This document shows, one piece after another, positions 49,607-52,613 of a stretch of 52,613 nucleotides of DNA. The notes under the pieces were generated by a model. It did not search any database. It saw nothing but the letters and a program-made list of their open reading frames with translations, and had not been told where the DNA came from. Every line of letters begins with the position of its first letter. Positions within the stretch are counted from its first letter, which is position 1. The stretch lies in assembly GCA_000320545.1 (NCBI GenBank), contig ADNK01002652.1, positions 1 to 52,613 on the forward strand, written 5' to 3'. A program made the position numbers and the translations under genes. The stretch is from Bigelowiella natans CCMP2755. Its lineage: Eukaryota; Cercozoa; Chlorarachniophyceae.

Positions 49607-49880
49607 TGCATCTACTGGATGTACGATGTGTCGATCAACTTTTATGATATATTTTCAGTCTCCATGAAAGATACACACGCGTCGAAAGGGCTGCAAGGGA
49701 GGAAAAAAAGAATCAGTAATTGTGTTATAAATTGCTAGCTACCTTAACAGTAAAGACACTATGACAATACAACCTTAGCGTTTCAACTACTATTTTTCCT
49801 GCCTCTTCGGGTATGCTCATATTGCACTTATTGAGCGTTATTTCACGCAAACTGTTAATACATCTTACAAACATTGGTCA
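49607..49880. other. 3' flank of the BAP31-like gene
   Basis: AT-rich, no coding frame supported. Confidence 0.4.
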
Positions 49881-50700
49881 GAATTTATATACGCTGCTGC
49901 AGACACAGTTTATGTGATGTACATGACGTGTCTGATAAACGTTGTGTCCATACGCATATTGATCTGCGCGCAAGTGTGCATATGCATCCGTGCACGTGCG
50001 CGATGCTAAATAAAACGCAAACATACATGTAAAGCGATGCTAGGATCGGATGCGAGCGGCTGCGCTTATCTAGTTATGCGCTGCGTGCAATAAAGCGTAC
50101 TAGCATGTATGTGCCCTCGCCCTACTTCACCTGCCACCAGAAATAAAATCACTAAATCACTCTAGCGCACTGTTTGCGTGCTTCGATTCGCGCAAATATT
50201 GTGATGACATTTGCATAACGACATGTACGTATAGAGATCGATGGCCAAAATTTAGAGAAGCCGTGCTTTAGCTAGCGTGCATCATGCTCATGCATTCGAT
50301 CTAGCTAGCTAGCTAGCTTTGTGGTGAACTATCCAGCATCTATAGATGACATCATCAACGCATGCACATTTTTGTGTGCAGACACATAGTAACAAAACAA
50401 CTATCTGACTATAGCTAGCTAGCTAGCGCCGTGCTAGGCTGAGCATCTAAGCTAGTTGGCTAGTTAGTGTATAAGTGTGCTACGCACGTATATGCGCTAG
50501 CTAGTTGTCGTGCGAGCGCATGCATGTCCTCTATAGGCTTAGGCTCTATGAATTGCATCTTGCTGCTGCGGCAATGTCATTCTATCTATCTAGTATTTGC
50601 TTGCTAGCTTGCCGAGAAAGAATTTTGAGGAAAATGTGGCTAAATAAGCCGTTAATTCATTTGCGTTCGCACTTGTGCGTGCATGCTAGCACGCGGCAGC
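49881..50700. other. Strongest CTAG/GCATGC-rich island, convergent 3' region
   Basis: Between the 3' ends of the BAP31-like (+) and ABCF2-like (-) genes. About twenty CTAG tetramers by eye, with GATCTAGCTAGCTAGCTAGC at about 50299 and AGCTAGCTAGCTAGC at about 50413, and many TGCATG/GCATGC words. Open frames here look incidental. Confidence 0.75.
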
Positions 50701-50751
50701 ACGACGACGACGATGACGAGGACGCCCCTAATTTCGTTTCCATAACTAAAT

Positions 50752-52613
50752 CTACTCGTCTTTGCTTTTCAGCATTTCCTGCGCCTTCCGGACAAGACTG
50801 GCTTTGTACGACTGAATCGTGCCTTTCCATGGCTTGATGCATTTCTCCGCGCAGATCCTTCGATTTGGATATGGAGAAGAAGAAATTAGCGTTTGGGCGT
50901 TCATGGAATGCCCACACGTCACTTCGGGGAGTCATATGAAAACTGTGCAACGACTACGATGCGATTGATATCCGTGAAAACCATCGACGCCTCCATTCCA
51001 TAGAAACGAAGATGTGAATGCTCTCTGTGTTGTGTGTTTTGAACGCTTCTCGCCACCCCCGAGAACATCATGGTCTACTATCATCTACCGCCCCCATTCT
51101 CACCAAATCTCCTTCGCTACTTGGTCGATCAGGCGGAAATCGTGCGACACCTGCGCGTATTTTGGTGATAATAACAACAAGCAATAATGATTATGTTAGT
51201 GATGATCATCATCAACGCTATGGTCCGAAGAGGACACACCCATATTAGATCTTTACCACCACACTTTTCTTATACTTCCTGCAAATATTGCCCGCTACTC
51301 GTAAAGCAAGTTGGATGTTCTCTCTCTCTCTCTCTCACACACTCTCTCTCTCTCTCCCCCCCTCCCCCTTTCCCCCCTCCCTCTACCAGACCACGCGTGC
51401 ACATGCTACAGCAAGGGTGTTCTTTAGGGTCACACCAAGAAAACTCCTCCGTTGAATTTGTTAATGGCCATTGCCAGGGAATCGATCGATTCCATATCCT
51501 ACCGCAGCGACGACGACGACAAACGAGGAGGGGGGGGGAGGGAGGAGGAGTTGAGTGATTCATATGAGCAGTATGGGCCAACTATTTACCTCCCCCCCCT
51601 TCCTACAGCATAAATATTGATTTACTAATAAATATGTGTATATTGTTGATATCGTCCATAAGATATACTACGACAACAATTACTACATCGACGTTTACCA
51701 AGTGATTGGTCGGCTCATCGAGAATAATCATATTCGGCGACTGAAGGGCCAGCATCGAGAACACGATCCTTTCAATGCCAAAAAACATTTCGTTCAGTGC
51801 GGCAATAGAGACCAACAACCGATCCCCAGAAAACATCGAAGGAATTCGGCCCTGCGACAGGAGCCGCAGCGAAACCGTCATTAATACTTCTGAACATACG
51901 TAATATGCGTATATGTGTGCGGGGATATGTATCTTTAGTATCTTGGAGAAAGATCGATGTATCCTCATCTCTTCTTCGTGGACCAACACCAGCAGCCTCC
52001 CCAACCACCACCACCGCCATCGTCACCATCATCAATCAATCAACAGCACCTCGTTCTCTGGCCGTCGGAGAGCTTTCCGATCAGCGACTTCTGCAGCTTC
52101 CCCGAGATACCGAATCGGCCGAGGTGCGCCCTCCATTCCTGCTCCTCCTTCTTGATGAGGGGGAACTGCTTCGGGACAAATTCCAGGGGGCACATCTTCT
52201 CATCGAGCTGCTCCACGGAGTGCTGGTGGTACCTGGTAGGTTGATATGCGCAGCATATGAATACACATGCATGTGTAGGGGGGGGGGGGGACGCGGAGGG
52301 GCACCGCACGGATGTGGGATCATGAGCACTGTCATCAAATCGGCAAGCACCATCAACTCAAATCCACATCATATCCGGTGCTATTCTATGGGCGATCCCA
52401 ACCTGCCAAAGGACAGGTGGATATGGCGCTTGATCTCCCCCTCCGTGGGGGTGAGATCTCCCACAGAAAAGCTTCAGAGGGTACTCTTTCCTGCCCCGTT
52501 GGGCCCTGGTAGGTAAAAACCGAGAAGAAGGGTTAGAGTGGGGGCGAGGGGTCCTAGCACGATATAAAGGGATAGCAGTGATGACGTTTGCAATGTACCA
52601 CTGCCCTCCAGCC
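50752..52613 (-). CDS. ABCF2/ARB1-type ABC ATPase, C-terminal half (partial, cut by window edge)
   Basis: Minus-strand exons: 52505-52403, 52232-52050, 51768-51699, 51498-51436, 51150-51104, 50857-50752 (TAG), all in phase. This is the second nucleotide-binding domain: Walker A GPNGAGKSTL, the segment YHQHSVEQLD, LGRFGISGKLQ, the signature LSDGQRTR (DGQ in place of GGQ is the usual form in ABCF2), Walker B NMIILDEPTNHL, and the switch region VSHDFRLIDQVAKEIW. It ends with a Lys-rich helix. ABCF2/ARB1 proteins are soluble, lack membrane helices, and act in ribosome biogenesis and export. The first half lies beyond position 52613. Odd: an in-frame TGA lies at 52478-52476, right after the Walker A motif. 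Confidence 0.9.
52476..52478 (-). other. In-frame TGA next to the Walker A motif of the ABCF2-like gene
   Basis: After GPNGAGKSTL the frame reads TGA then four residues unlike the family, then returns to the expected GDLTPTEGEI. The exon length and both splice phases stay consistent. See the finding on possible compensating indels. Confidence 0.8.

Noticed and set aside
52476-52478. UGA recoding (selenocysteine or a variant code) in the ABCF2-like gene
   Set aside because: UGA ends several other genes here (lipoyl synthase, zinc finger, glycosyltransferase), no Sec is known at this ABCF site, and a paired indel explains the local residues better.

Overview
This is nuclear DNA of an intron-rich eukaryote, most likely a single-celled protist. 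Nearly every gene is cut into exons of 17-300 bp by introns that begin GT and end AG. Many introns carry (TA)n, (CA)n, (CT)n or homopolymer tracts. There is no operon structure, no bacterial-type ribosome-binding site, and no CRISPR array. I saw no tRNA or rRNA, but I did not search for them systematically. The stops used (TAA, TAG, TGA) fit the standard code. The gene content (mitochondrial lipoyl synthase, BT1-family folate/biopterin transporter, RhoGEF-PH-FYVE-C2 protein, RanBPM-type GID/CTLH subunit) suits a free-living or amoeboid protist, but I cannot name the lineage.

Layout: 1-3.8 kb is low-complexity DNA with only weak exon candidates. 3.9-8.5 kb (+) is a 17-exon lipoyl synthase gene with a foldback (MITE-like) element in one intron. 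9.3-10.9 kb (-) is an HCX5R tyrosine-phosphatase-like gene. 11.4-13.8 kb (+) is a 10-exon C2H2 zinc-finger gene, divergent from the phosphatase. 14.9-21.7 kb (-) is a SPRY-LisH-CTLH-CRA (RanBPM/GID1-type) gene. It shares a 0.42-kb divergent promoter region with a 27-exon DH-PH-FYVE-C2 Rho exchange-factor gene at 22.1-29.4 kb (+). 30.5-32.5 kb (+) is a BT1 transporter with one intron. 33.5-37 kb is unresolved. 37-41.1 kb (+) is a GT32-type (DXD) glycosyltransferase with extra secretory and membrane parts. 42.3-47.4 kb (-) is an unrecognised multi-pass membrane protein with a long low-complexity loop. 48.0-49.6 kb (+) is a BAP31-like ER membrane protein. 50.8-52.6 kb (-) is the C-terminal half of an ABCF2/ARB1-type ribosome-associated ATPase, cut by the window edge.

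The genes do not form an obvious pathway. The recurring local features are very small exons, microsatellite-filled introns, and CTAG/GCATGC-rich islands beyond gene 3' ends that are absent from the two divergent promoter regions. The anomalies most worth checking are: a lipoyl synthase lacking its conserved GQY segment beside the foldback element; an in-frame TGA beside the Walker A motif of the ABCF2 gene that looks like a pair of compensating indels; a LisH domain separated from its CTLH domain by a long low-complexity insert; and the CTAG islands. Exon models were built by eye from splice sites, reading phase and family similarity, so coordinates may be off by a few bases and first exons are the least certain.
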